DNA of 64,000 bases from Periconia sp. R9002 (lineage: Eukaryota > Ascomycota > Dothideomycetes > Pleosporales > Periconiaceae), in NCBI GenBank assembly GCA_023627715.1, contig JAMAHW010000088.1, positions 1 through 64,000 of the forward strand, in the 5' to 3' direction. Of this stretch, positions 45,276-56,044 are shown piece by piece. Under the pieces are notes generated by a model. The model searched no databases. It was not told where the DNA came from and saw only the letters and a program-made list of their open reading frames with translations. The translations under genes were made by a program, and so were the position numbers. Each line of letters opens with the position of its first letter. Position 1 is the first letter of the stretch.

Positions 45276-46613
45276 ATGGCGGAAGCTTCAAAACCGAAAT
45301 ACGACAGCCTCCCAGGCATTGACACAGCTCCTGACGTTTACGAAACCCCCGAGCTCGCCGAGGATGTCTCCACAATACAGGCCTCCACCGCAGTTTCCGA
45401 ATCAGACAGCGAGGAGGAATCAGATATAGAAGCTTCAAAAGTACATCACCAAAGGTTGCAAACAGACCAAGCACGGCATCGATTCCAGCCTTCGCGGGTA
45501 GACGCGCATAATGTGGACTTCTCCGATAACATCAGTGGCCCGCAACGGCGTTCGTACCGCACATCCACCCGGGCACAGCGACGAAAGGGCGAGATAATAG
45601 GCGATGATAGCGATGAAGAGGAGGAAAGCTTCGAGCGCAAACTTGCGCGTGTGCGGCAAGAAGCCCTTGAGTTGGAAGAAGAATACGCTGAACGCATGCA
45701 ATCTGGCGACAAGACCAAAACCGAAGAGCGAGACTCGAAAGAGATAATGGAATTCATCAGCGACAAAGTCGACTCCATCTACGCGCAGCGGCGAGGCGAA
45801 AACAAGGGCAGCAACAATAGTAGCGCAGAAAGCCAGCTCTCTGCCACAATCCATAAATTCAACAATTACACCCCTTTCGGGCCTTCCCCCCGCATCTCCA
45901 AAGCCATCGCCAACCAGCCGCCCCTCCCCGGTTCACAAATTCAACGCAGCCAACTCGACCACGTCCTCAGTCAAGCTAGCGATTTTGACGCACGCCTGAC
46001 GCAGCTCGAGCGGAGCCTTGGACTCAACGGCTCAACAATGCCAGACGTCGGTTCCAACGCCCCACTGCCCATCTTCACGACCCTCGAACGCATCGAGGAG
46101 TCGGTAGGGCTGATGACAGACGCTTCATCCGGATCTCTGGAAACTGCGACCGCGCAGATCCGCAGACTTATCGCCGAGGCCGAGCACCTCAAACAAATCC
46201 GATCCTCCTCGTCATCCTCTCCAGCCCCGTCGTCACCCTTGTCATCAACTCCAAACACCGCCAGCGAGAATGAATTAATGGCGCTAACACCAGCGCAAGA
46301 ATCGAAGATCAATGCCCTTTACGGCACGCTCCCTTCCCTCGATAAGCTCACTCCTATTCTACCGCTTGTTCTTGACCGCCTACGCACACTGCGCCTCGTG
46401 CATACGAGTGCACATCAAGCGGATGCCGTGCTGGCGGAGCTTGAGACCCGTCAGAGTCAACAGGCGGCTGAGATTGCGAAGTGGAGCGAGAAATTGGGAG
46501 AGTTGGAGAAGGAGGTTAGGGCTGCGGAGGAGAGGACGGAGAAGAAGGTTGGAGAGGTTGGGGAAGTGGTGAGAGGAGTTGAGGCACGGGTAAGAGCATT
46601 GGGTGGAGCGTAA
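45276..46613 (+). CDS. JNM1: Dynactin subunit 2 (dynamitin, p50)
   Basis: Dynamitin is the shoulder subunit of dynactin, which links dynein to cargo and is needed for nuclear migration in hyphae. Single exon, 445 aa. The N-terminal peptide KYDSLPGIDTAPDVYETPEL is the family signature that contacts the Arp1 filament. An acidic/Ser segment follows, then the coiled coil FERKLARVRQEALELEEEYA (about 115-145), the NNYTPFGPSPRISKA linker and LDHVLSQASDFDARLTQLER, with further coiled coils to the end (about 380-440). A Ser/Pro-rich loop interrupts at about 305-325. The ATG at 45276 gives MAEASKPKYDSLPG, as expected for the family. Confidence 0.94.
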   Translation: MAEASKPKYDSLPGIDTAPDVYETPELAEDVSTIQASTAVSESDSEEESDIEASKVHHQRLQTDQARHRFQPSRVDAHNVDFSDNISGPQRRSYRTSTRAQRRKGEIIGDDSDEEEESFERKLARVRQEALELEEEYAERMQSGDKTKTEERDSKEIMEFISDKVDSIYAQRRGENKGSNNSSAESQLSATIHKFNNYTPFGPSPRISKAIANQPPLPGSQIQRSQLDHVLSQASDFDARLTQLERSLGLNGSTMPDVGSNAPLPIFTTLERIEESVGLMTDASSGSLETATAQIRRLIAEAEHLKQIRSSSSSSPAPSSPLSSTPNTASENELMALTPAQESKINALYGTLPSLDKLTPILPLVLDRLRTLRLVHTSAHQADAVLAELETRQSQQAAEIAKWSEKLGELEKEVRAAEERTEKKVGEVGEVVRGVEARVRALGGA

Positions 46614-47281
46614 TTGATGCGAGTGAGGGCCGATCAACGATCTTTCTCCTTGTGATTTTCAGTCAGCGCTTTAGGTAACGTATACCGGCGACGAATAGTA
46701 GATATTCATGAAAGGGCAGGAAAGGAGAGAAACTATTTAGATACCCCTTAAACAACATTGCGCAAAAACTTGGCTTTTTTGTCTTGCCAGCTACCTTTCT
46801 ACATATGTACATGTATGTCACTGATGTATATTCACTTCCCTCCCCTCCTTCCTGAGACTCCACTTACATACACACACTATCGTGGAAATAACATATTCGC
46901 ACAGAGCAATATAATTACACTCACAAGTATCAGCACCACCAATAAAGATTCGCAGAAACGTCCTGCTGGGTTGTGGACGTGCACATATGGTAAGTGGTTG
47001 AACTGGTGAATACATTGGTACAGTATACCCACCTCAAGCAAACGCACTTATCAAACCACAACCCCCAAAACAAGATACAAGAAACACTTTCTAATCTCTT
47101 TCTCTCTACAATACCATAACCCTCCCACCCTCTCCTCCTCCTCCTCTCTCCTTCTTAAATAAAAAAAAAGCCCCCCCAGCTAAAAAAAAAAAATCCCAAA
47201 AGAAACGAGCCCGAGGCCTTTTCTCCGCTCACTTTAGAGCGGGCGCCTTTCTAAGGCTCGCCCAGAAACTATTTTTATTTA

Positions 47282-47362
47282 GTTTGCTGTGCGATTCGAA
47301 CTTTTGCCTCAAAGGCTACACTGGTTTGGAATGTGTGTTGTTTTGACCATTCGGCCAAAGCG
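47282..47362 (-). pseudogene. Degenerate class II tRNA-like sequence (tRNA pseudogene or SINE head)
   Basis: Read on the minus strand, an A-box-like TTGGCCGAATGG (47347-47358) and a B-box-like AGTTCGAATC (47293-47302) lie about 45 nt apart, the layout of a Pol III internal promoter. Between them a 5-bp anticodon-type stem (ACATT/AGTGT) encloses a seven-base loop CCAAACC, and GCC-TTTGA-GGC forms a variable-arm hairpin as in Ser/Leu tRNAs. The T stem and acceptor stem do not pair properly and position 33 is not T, so it is unlikely to be a working tRNA. Downstream on the same strand come a GC-rich hairpin and a T12 run. Confidence 0.4.
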
Positions 47363-47619
47363 GTTCTCATTCCAGCAGGCTGTATGCTTTGAGGGGACTT
47401 GTTCTATTATGAGAGGATTCGTGGTTTGAAGTGGCTATATAGTGCTTGTAAAAAAACCAACCTCGCTTAGGGTTGTGGTTGTGAGGCTTTTTTTGGTTTG
47501 TTGTTGTTGTGGTGAGTGGTGGTTGCTGTCGCGTAAGTGAGTGAGTGAGTGGCTGAAGCAGGCGCGTTTGTAGGGCTCTGGCTCTGATTGGTGTCGATTG
47601 GCGTGGGTAGTTGATGCTG

Positions 47620-47620
<1 letters not shown>

Positions 47621-47656
<36 letters not shown>
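47621..47656. repeat. (CTG)12 microsatellite
   Basis: Twelve perfect CTG triplets (CAG on minus), continuing into GTG triplets. A minus-strand frame translates it as poly-Gln, but flanking residues are low complexity and no gene structure supports it. Confidence 0.9.
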
Positions 47657-47659
<3 letters not shown>

Positions 47660-50600
47660 GTGGCTGTGGTGGCGGTGGTGGTGTTGGAGGAGTGTGCGTT
47701 TGTTCACTGGTTTATGCCTCATGGTATAGTGTGCCATGTATTTACATGTTTCGCATCACCTCTCACTCTATCTAAACACCACATGGCCTCTCCAACCAAC
47801 GACGACACAGAAAGGAAATTTCTCTTCCCATTTTCCAAATGCCTTCGTATGGGCGAGGCATTCGGGGCTGGAATTTTATCTCTATTCTCTCTCTCTCTCT
47901 CTCAACTCTGTGCAACCTTTACGCATGCAACAAAGCGACCCTCCTACTACTCCCTCCTCTAACCTCCTTCTTCAACCTTCACACCAAAGCTCTGCATGTT
48001 GAACTCTAGGTATAGAGTCGTTTGTTACCGAGACACCACGTGGTGTGGCGTATTGAGACACTAATAATGTACTGTAACCACCCTAGTTACATTTAACTAA
48101 CTTTGTACCCGCGATATAGATATATTCATCCCGCTGCACTCCTTCTCAGGATAACATCGGAGATTTGTTGAGCCGAGAATGTTTACTTCTGTACAAGTTT
48201 TTTAACTGTTTTGGTTATTTTGCAAGCAAGATAGTATATAACCAATATGTTGATAAATTGCAGATACGACTGTACTAGTTAGTTACTACATGAGGGTTGG
48301 GCAACTTGGCTGACCCGTCCCTTTGATCTACAACTCGCAACTACTCTTTCCGTTATAGATAACATAATTTTCAATTGCTCGAAACATAGCTGCATGTTTC
48401 TCCTCTCCTTTCACCTGACATCTTGAACAAAAACGCTAGGACTTAATGAACATGAATATCTTCCAGCAGGACCAAGTCACGCCACGGAAGCGACCGCCTT
48501 TACAATACATACTTTTTGTGAAGCCACCACTCACTAGAACAGTTAGTTACCTACGGACCCGCAAAACGAAGCGTCTCTGCCAATATCCCAAGGTCTGTTT
48601 TCCTTGAAACGACCTATCGAACAGGTGCTTTTATGTCTACAACCTAAAAAGAATCGTCTCCGCGCTGTATGTTCAAGATCTTGTTAGTCCTCCTCAACTA
48701 CTAATACACACCTTTCGTGATAGATACCTATCTACCTAATAGGATGCAAAAAGCGAATATATAAAGTCTTTTGCAGAGCCTTGGTACCCAAAGCTTCCTT
48801 CTTTCCAACTACCATGTGGGTGCCCCAAGGGGACAGACATACATACACAGCTGAAAGCATACACCGAATCAAAGTACATACCTAATGCACAACACTACCT
48901 CATAATGCCATAACACACCTCCATGCAAACTCCGTCAAGAACATCTCCAAAAGCATCACCACGTGGGCACGCCACTACATTCCAGCACATGACCACGTGA
49001 ACATCCACCCCTTTTAAACTAACCCAAATTAGGTAGTCCACGATACGTGTCCGTGCGTTTCTGAGCGTAGGTATGCATCCGCTCAGCTCCGCGTTCCAAT
49101 GGATTTTGTCCTCGTGATGCGTTTCCCGCGGATCCGTCTCGCTTTCTTGAGCGCGCGCGTACATGTTTCGTCAGAAGAGTGTAGTGAGGCGAATTTGGAA
49201 AGTCAGGAAGGGGGTTTGACTCGGGACTGGACAATGGAATGGGGCGTAGATTGGAATTGAGTTTGGGAGAGGAAGGGGGAGAGTCATGTCGTTGGTTTGG
49301 TTAGTGGAAGAGGGCTCGTGACTATTTTTTGACGAAATGGGAGCTTGGCTGGAGGACCTAAGCGCGCGCGCACCTGTGAGTGAACGAGAAGCGAGGTCAT
49401 GACATTTGGTGTGGTCAAGGAAGAGAAGAAGATGGAGTGTGAGCTAAAAAGTTGAGAGAGAGATGTAGAAGCGCGAATACCCGAGTCTGACTGCTCAAGT
49501 GCTCCAGCTGGTTTCATATCACGGGGTTTCAACTTTTCTCTTTGGAGCTATAATTACCGGCATGCATGCATACCCTTATGTGCATGTTACCAGTACCATT
49601 CTTTTTTCTACTAAACACGAGGGAGGTCCCTGTCGGCGCGCTAGTTTCGTAATCGTGGCCCTCTTATTCACTTCCTAGCTCAAAAGAGGTGTCGTGGTTG
49701 TGTGTTTGACCTTCTTTTTATGCGGGGTAGCGTTGTTTTTAGGTTATGAAAATCCGGGGCTGTGGACTATGCGGCGTAGTGTGTGCACGAGTACGTTGGA
49801 TATTTACGCTCTCGGAACCACGGACCTTGCATTTTTCTTTGACTAACGTAAATGGCCCCTTGTTTTCTTCTCTGGTTGGTTGCTGAGTTGTTACTGAGAT
49901 AGACGCATGCACACAAACGTGGACGTCGAGGAAAAACCTGATAATGCGTGTGCAAGCAACAGAGATAGAATTTTTTCTTGTCTCAGTCCATAAACCTGGA
50001 CTTGGTTTGGAGTATCCTCACGACTCGGCATGGAGAAGAAAAATTAACCCAAAAGCGGAGCCAACTGACATGCCACTGAGTTTATGTTACCCCATCGCAA
50101 ATGCGTAGGCAGCGCATGGGCTTTCTCGATCTATGACGCTAAAGTAGTTGCCGTTGCAAGGACGACGCTATTCGAACAGCATGGCATGGCATGGCATGGA
50201 CAATGGACGAGAGCAGACAGGAAGATGCATGGTTGCATCAAGGCGGGGAGAATGGAGCGAGTTTTGCAAACGTAACAGAATATGGGTATTTTGCAGGACT
50301 CGAAATTGAGGTTGATCGTTGTTGCACACGCATTCACGCACGCAGAATCGAGATGGAGACGGATGCACGAATAATTACTGAAAAATGATGTGCGGAGAAG
50401 GGGCCAAGAAGAATGGCGAGAGGTATCTCCGGTTTGCCATGACGTCGCGACTGCTCCTGTGGCAAAACATATGGCAATATTTTTATATGAACGAGGGTTT
50501 GGTCGTCGGTAAGAGGCCCTCAACATTCACGTTGCCCGTTAGTTAAAATCGTTAAACGTTGGACACGCAACCATCAACGGTCCAACGCGGCGAGAGTGGA

Positions 50601-51697
50601 CAGGTGATGCCGGTTAAAAGAGGTCCGGGGCAAGAATAGGAATGGAGCTAGGTGATGCCAACTGACGAGACCGAAGACGTGAGACGCGTTATTGATGGCG
50701 ACACATTTGTGTAAGAAAGCATCCGAGACGGGCTAACAAAACGAAAGAAAGCATGGCCATGCACCAGCGCCGACCCGGCACAGCAATGTCACACAGGTCA
50801 GCCTGGCATTGCGCAGCGACCTTTGCCATTCATTCAATTGCCATCCATCTCCAGTTGCAATGAATGTGGTCAAGATGCATACATATCGGTGTGAAAGCGG
50901 TGGTCTATGGTTCAAGGCGGAGGTTGAGCAGCAGGCGGGCGACGAGGGCTCGTTGATTGTCTTTCTCCGCGTCGATGCATTGCATCTCATCAAATAATAG
51001 AGTGTAGACGGACGCCGTGCGAGGGCCAGAGGACGGGGTTGCGTCTGAGGAGAATGGAGGAGAATGAAATCGATGAGGTAAAAGTTAAGTAATGGCAACT
51101 GCGAACTTACGGTGGCCATGTGACCGTCTAAGCCGCATCGGGGCTTCCCCAGAGTTGGCAGGGGCGTAGCTTGGCGGGAGAGCCTCGCGGTAAGGTTGCT
51201 GCACCAAACGCAAGCTCCACCACGACCACGCCTTTTTCCACCACGAGACCTTCGTTATGTGTCATTCATCCGCCCAGAGCTCAAACCATGCCATCAAACT
51301 TGGCTGCCATGCTTCCTTTGCCATGTCCGTCTCCACTTCGGCTCTGCGGCCCAGCGTCTCGGTCGTCTGCCCTCTCTCCGCTGTGCCTCTGTGCTGTGAA
51401 AGCTCGTACATAGCTGCTGATGTTGACTAACATGGTACCACCAGTTTCTTTGTCCCTTGAAAATTCTCTACCCTCCAATTCCATCACTCGTTTCTCCCTC
51501 GCACTATAAGAGTCACAGGCCCGCTGCTTTGAATTTCCTTGGGCCTCACCTACTACTCAATAATACTCTCTCTCATTTCCTTACTATACAACTACGCCAC
51601 TTACCTACACAGCTCAACAGCATAATATATAACCTGCCTGTTGACCTCACCTACTCTCCACCTCCGGCTCGGAGCACACTCACTACGCCTCCATCCA

Positions 51698-53205
51698 ATG
51701 CACATCAACGACATCCCCTTTGAAATTCTTTCCAAGATCCTCGAGGAAGCCGCCAATGCCAATATACGCAATGGCCCTCGATTTACCTACGGCCTGTCAC
51801 AGCCGCCCATGCCCTACCAGAAGGCAACCCTCCAGCGTTATGTGAGGGGGCCTGTACCGCCAGAAATGTTGCGATGGGACGCTACGTCTGCTATGCGTTT
51901 GGTGTGCTGGCGATGGCATGAGTGGTCCTTGGAGTATGCTCTGAAAGATGTCTATATTCGTCGGTGGAAGGGTGGAGAGGTGCGTCGTTGATCCTTTAAG
52001 GTAGACTTTCGACTGTGCATTCGGATGCTAACATGAAACAGCGATGGGCCGAACTCTCTCTTCGCCGCGAGAATTACGGGCTCTACGAACTCATCGACAG
52101 GCCCACTGGTACCGCCGTCTATCGTGATCCCTTCACCTCTCTGAAGCACACCGTCGACACGTTCAACAGGTTCCCTGGGGTCGCCGCTAAGATCAAGCGC
52201 ATGTGGTTCCATGGTTTCTACACCGCTGGGTCGAACCGCATGGTATTTGAGTCCCTCAAGAATTGTACGAACCTTACGTCGGTGTCGCTTCCATGGACTG
52301 CGTTCCGCCACTTGGACGCGAATGCTTGGCGGAACCTGCTCGTAGGTAATGGCAAGCCGTTGCAGTCTCTGGAACTTCTCGCCGTCGATCCCACGTCCCA
52401 GCAGGCTGCCGAAGACGCCAATCGGACCGATCTTCAACCCCTGCAGTCAGTCAATTTTGGCATGCTCAGGCGACTTAAATTTTTTGGCGACACCAATTTT
52501 CTTCCCGTCACGGATGACGACTTATTTGCCATCGCCCGCACGGCAACCCAGCTGCAGGAGTTCCACTTGACATGCATTTCCACCGTCACCATTGATGGCG
52601 TCATGGCCATTGTTCGAGCATCGCGCTCCACCCTGCGAGTCCTTGAACACAGCCCCCGCTCCCAGGATGGGTTCTGGCACCCTCATCCGGGATCCCCATC
52701 CGATTCCGAGCACCTTTGCGAGCTTTTCCGTGACTGTCCCAAGCTCGAAACTCTTTCGATTTCTCTTCCTTCCGTTTGCGCAGACCTCTTTTCGAACCCG
52801 AATGCCAAATTCAATGGCGATCTGCAGGTGCGCGCATTGCATCTCTGCGGCCATGAGCATGGACGCTCCACACATGAAGCCACCGACGCACTTCAGAAGC
52901 TGCTGCATCAGGCACGCACCCTTATCGACATCAAGGCCATGAGCGTCATCCCGCGTGAATTGTATATTGAATTATTCTTCGCCGATTTTATTTTCGAGCC
53001 CAGCGCAAAGTTGGTCCACGGCGATTTTTCTCCTGCACAGGTGGCAGAGGACGAGACCTGGCTGGACACGCTTGGTCCCTCGGGTAAAGGCCCGTACGGC
53101 AGCACCGGACTTTATGAGAAAGAGGAGGAGGGTCCTTTCCAGAGCATGGGTGAAGATGATTTTCTTACGGGAGTTCGACGGCGATTCCTATCCATTTCCA
53201 CCTAA
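51698..53205 (+). CDS. F-box-like protein, unknown function
   Basis: 481 aa, exons 51698-51979 and 52042-53205. The 62-nt intron has a GTGCGT donor and a GCTAAC branch site. The N-terminus MHINDIPFEILSKILEEAAN looks like the first helix of an F-box, and RLVCWRWHEWSLEYALKDVY completes the box about 50 residues later, after a longer insert than usual. The remainder is built of leucine-rich/cyclic segments such as LKNCTNLTSVSLPWTAFRHL, LRRLKFFGDTNFLPVTDDDL and CPKLETLSISLPSVCADLF, compatible with an LRR solenoid. It ends in an acidic tail. Expected role: SCF substrate adaptor, or one of the F-box-like proteins of unknown role that are abundant in Pezizomycotina. The ATG at 51698 is chosen because the frame upstream has no ATG. 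Confidence 0.85.
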
Positions 53206-54043
53206 GGAGACGGCCGATGACGACGTATGCGCATACTCTCTCCTCTACCTGTATCAATTATGACTCGAGACTCACGATTATGATTTTGCTATGCATCATT
53301 CACGGATTGGCGTTGGATAACCCAGGCTATGGCCGTTGTGCTTGCCTTTGGCTATTTTCTTTTTCTTTTCTTATCGCGTTCAAAATTTTCCGAGGGGTGC
53401 ATGACATGATGCACAAAGCGATGATACCACCAAAAAAAGTGTTTACATGGACGGCGGGATACGGCCTGGATATAGTATTTATTTTTCCATAGCATTTGGG
53501 TCGAGGAGCAATCTGTAACGATACCTCGACGTCTACTCTTGGCATTAGGGCCGAGAAACAGTTCGAACTCAATGGATTGAATTTTTTTACAACGAATTTT
53601 CTAGACCATACACTATGAGGGGAGCAGATCCAAGGTTGGCGCATCAGCCATGCATGTTCCTGAGACTAGGAAGGCTACAGTGCTAGCGCCAGCGCCAGCA
53701 AAAAAAAAAAAAAGAGAGCAATGACAAACATCTGCAATTTGCTGCAATTTGCTGGCGTCAAAAAGCTGGAGTTCTTTCTTTTGATGCCGCCTTGTGTTGT
53801 TTGGGGTGCAGTTCTCGGGATTCGGCGTCTGATTACAGGATGAAGCTTGGTAATGTCGATACGGGATCTCGGAAGATGCAAGATGCCGCACAGTGTTATT
53901 AAGTATTGTTCGCAGGAAAGTGAATGAAAGAAGCAAAAGAGAATTATTAAGCAGGCTCGCAATCATGTCATGCTATGCAATGCACAAGGGCAGAAAGGAC
54001 TTTCTCGAATGGTACCATCAGCACATGTGCCCTTGGACCGAGA

Positions 54044-54078
54044 GGGACTAGCCCTTCCCGTGGGGTTAGCCTAGTCCC
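54044..54078. promoter_or_regulatory. Inverted repeat in the oxidoreductase promoter
   Basis: GGGACTAG (54044-54051) and its exact reverse complement CTAGTCCC (54071-54078) are separated by 19 nt, with further partial pairing inside. It lies about 450 bp before the start codon. It could be a binding site for a dimeric factor or a coincidental hairpin. Confidence 0.35.
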
Positions 54079-54404
54079 TGATTCGGTGGGCGGAAAGAGT
54101 ACGAAAGCACTGGAAGAGGCCGACTACCGGTATTTTTCCGCCTGACGAAAACCTGACCAATGTTGAGATAAGCAGGCACTCGATGGAGCTACCCCTCTAT
54201 GCTAGGCCGCATCGGGAGCTCGTAGAGGCACAGTTGCCCCCGAACCTTGCAGTCTTCGTGCCATGTTTGCAGGCTGATACGAAGTCAACTTAGTGGCCGA
54301 TTGCCAAATACCTCAGGGTGGGCTGGCGTTGCCTGGCCAATTGCACCCTCCACGGTGAATTCGAAACCATGGCCTCGACCAGAGGTGGGGAGCCCGCCGC
54401 CGTC

Positions 54405-54412
54405 TATAAGTA
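54405..54412 (+). promoter_or_regulatory. TATA-like element of the oxidoreductase gene
   Basis: TATAAGTA lies about 115 bp before the ATG and is followed by a CT-rich stretch, the normal order of TATA box, pyrimidine-rich start region and leader in highly expressed fungal genes. Confidence 0.5.
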
Positions 54413-54524
54413 TCCACGCTTCCCCTCGCCCGTATGCTCTTCTTCTCCCCTCAGTCAGTCCTAACTACAACGACAACATCAATTCTTCACATACGCCGTC
54501 CCGACCAACTACACATCCTTCACC

Positions 54525-55310
54525 ATGGCTCCCAAGATCGCTATCGTCTACTACTCCATGTACGGCCACATCAAGCAAATTGTATGCCTCCCTTCCTCTC
54601 GCTTCTGCTCATCATCACTTCGTTGCATCCGCTAACCATTGACTACAGGCTGAGGCCGAGAAGAAGGGTATTGAGGAGGCTGGTGGTAAAGTCGACCTGT
54701 ACCAGTACGTTCCCCATTTCCACCCTCGCTCAGACCTTCTTCCCCTCCACGCACCCGTATGGGTTCGGCTCCCCGCGCGCACATTCCGCTAACATGTTGC
54801 CACAGGCTCGAGGAGACCCTCCCTGAGGAGGTTCTCGGCAAGATGTACGCTCCCCCCAAGCCTACCGACGTCCCTACTCTCTCCGACCCGGCTGTCCTCA
54901 AGGACTACGACGCTTTCCTCTTTGGCATCCCCACCCGTTACGGTAACTTCCCCACACAGTGGAAGGCCTTCTGGGACAAGACCGGCCAGATCTGGGCCAG
55001 CGGAGGCTTCTACGGCAAGTACGCTGGTATCTTCGTCTCCACTGCCGGTATTGGCGGAGGCCAGGAAACCACTGCCACCAACGCCCTCTCCACCCTCGCC
55101 CACCACGGCATCATCTACGTTCCCTTCGGTTACGCCAAGGCCTTTGCCCAGATGTCCAGCTTGACTGAAGTCCGTGGTGGCTCCGCCTGGGGCGCTGGTA
55201 CCCTCGCTGGCGGCGATGGCTCCCGCCAGCCCTCCGCCCTCGAGCTCGAGATTGCCCAGATCCAGGGCAGGACCTTCTTCGAGGCGGTCAACAAGGTCAA
55301 CTTCGCATGA
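54525..55310 (+). CDS. NAD(P)H:quinone oxidoreductase, WrbA/Pst2 flavodoxin-like
   Basis: 205 aa, exons 54525-54581, 54649-54704 and 54806-55310. An FMN-binding flavodoxin-fold enzyme that reduces quinones by two electrons and limits oxidative damage. The family includes yeast Pst2/Ycp4/Rfs1 and the fungal minor allergens of the Alt a 7 type. Start [20 protein letters not shown] holds the phosphate-binding loop (YSMYGH). [20 protein letters not shown] and [20 protein letters not shown] are the flavin-binding loops, and [15 protein letters not shown] follows. Its codons are strongly C/T-ending, suggesting high expression, and the promoter has a TATA box. Oddity: the TGA at 55308-55310 is followed in the same frame by a 56-codon linker-like extension (next entry), so the protein may exist in two lengths. 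Confidence 0.94.
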
Positions 55311-55481
55311 ATACATGGCGGAGCTGAGAATGGAGAAGAGGCGAAGAAGGACGAACCTACTGCTGCTCCTACGTCAACGTCGGCAGCGCAGACCCAACCT
55401 GCTACTACAGGACCGCAAGAACACAAGCCCAAAGATAAAGAGGGACCATGTGGATTACCTACCAAGTGCAATGTCCAATAA
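55311..55481 (+). other. In-frame C-terminal extension after the oxidoreductase TGA
   Basis: Directly after TGA the same frame stays open for 56 codons to TAA at 55479-55481. The translation is a typical disordered linker (GGAENGEEAKKDEPTAAPTS, then Thr/Ala/Gln/Pro-rich) and ends GPCGLPTKCNVQ. CNVQ matches a CaaX box (aliphatic Val at a2, Gln at X, a residue accepted by farnesyltransferase), and a second Cys lies six residues before it. The two other frames give Arg/Leu-rich nonsense. Known logic: some members of this family are membrane-associated. Inference: readthrough, an alternative junction, or a recently acquired stop in a formerly longer protein. Confidence 0.6.
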
Positions 55482-56044
55482 CGGACACAACTCTATACCA
55501 AATTCTATAATAATGAAATGTAAAGAACCGTTATGAACTCAAACAAGAATCTAGTCTTTTTCCTTTTTCTGCGTGCTTTATTTTGGCGCTAAATGTACAT
55601 TAACGTGGAGTCTAATGCACGACATTCAAGTCAACGTGGAAGGCGGCTGAGATGAGCAACATGGTTTAATTCTGCCTCCAATTGACCTTTATTCAACAAT
55701 AAACACTGCCCGTAGATACCTACATACATATCTAACTAGGCACATGGCTAGTGTGGGGTTGCGGTGAGGCAGTTGAAAGCGCCCCTCTTTTGCTTACTAA
55801 GGAGCTTTAGGCGCAAGCCACATGTCAAGGGAGGCGTGGGAGGGCACATGCATATGACGTTGGACGCGTTTTGCTGGTCAGCCCCTGGCGTCGTATGACA
55901 GACAAACTTTCTTCTTGTTTCACGCTTTCTACTCATGATGTTCTAATTTTCTTGTCTTTTTCAACTTTCTCTTATGTTGCACTTCTTGCTGTTCCATTCG
56001 CAACCAATCCCCGGGATTCGCTACCGTAACTACCACTATTCGCA
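55482..56044. other. Intergenic region oxidoreductase / PPX1
   Basis: 563 bp with the 3' untranslated region on the left and the PPX1 promoter on the right. A CT/T-rich stretch lies just before the PPX1 start. No gene seen. Confidence 0.55.

Larger units (their letters stand above)
46614..51697. other. 5.1 kb intergenic region, mostly without recognisable genes
   Basis: Between dynamitin and the F-box gene, both on plus. It contains the degenerate tRNA-like element at 47.28-47.36 kb, a CTG microsatellite at 47.62 kb, an A/T-rich stretch about 48.0-48.9 kb and a (GCATG)4 run at about 50180-50199. The last part before 51697 is CT-rich, like a leader. A possible tiny spliced frame on minus at 48900-49164 is reported only as a finding. 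No other exon sets could be supported. Confidence 0.5.
53206..54524. other. Intergenic region F-box gene / quinone oxidoreductase
   Basis: 1.3 kb with the F-box 3' end on the left (T- and A-runs, 12-13 A near 53700) and the promoter of the oxidoreductase on the right. No gene is seen. An inverted repeat and a TATA-like element are listed separately. Confidence 0.55.

Noticed and set aside
47435..47737. 100-codon minus frame with a 12-residue Gln run
   Set aside because: The Gln run is the CTG microsatellite. The His/Gln/Ser surroundings are repeat-derived and no other exon or motif supports a gene.
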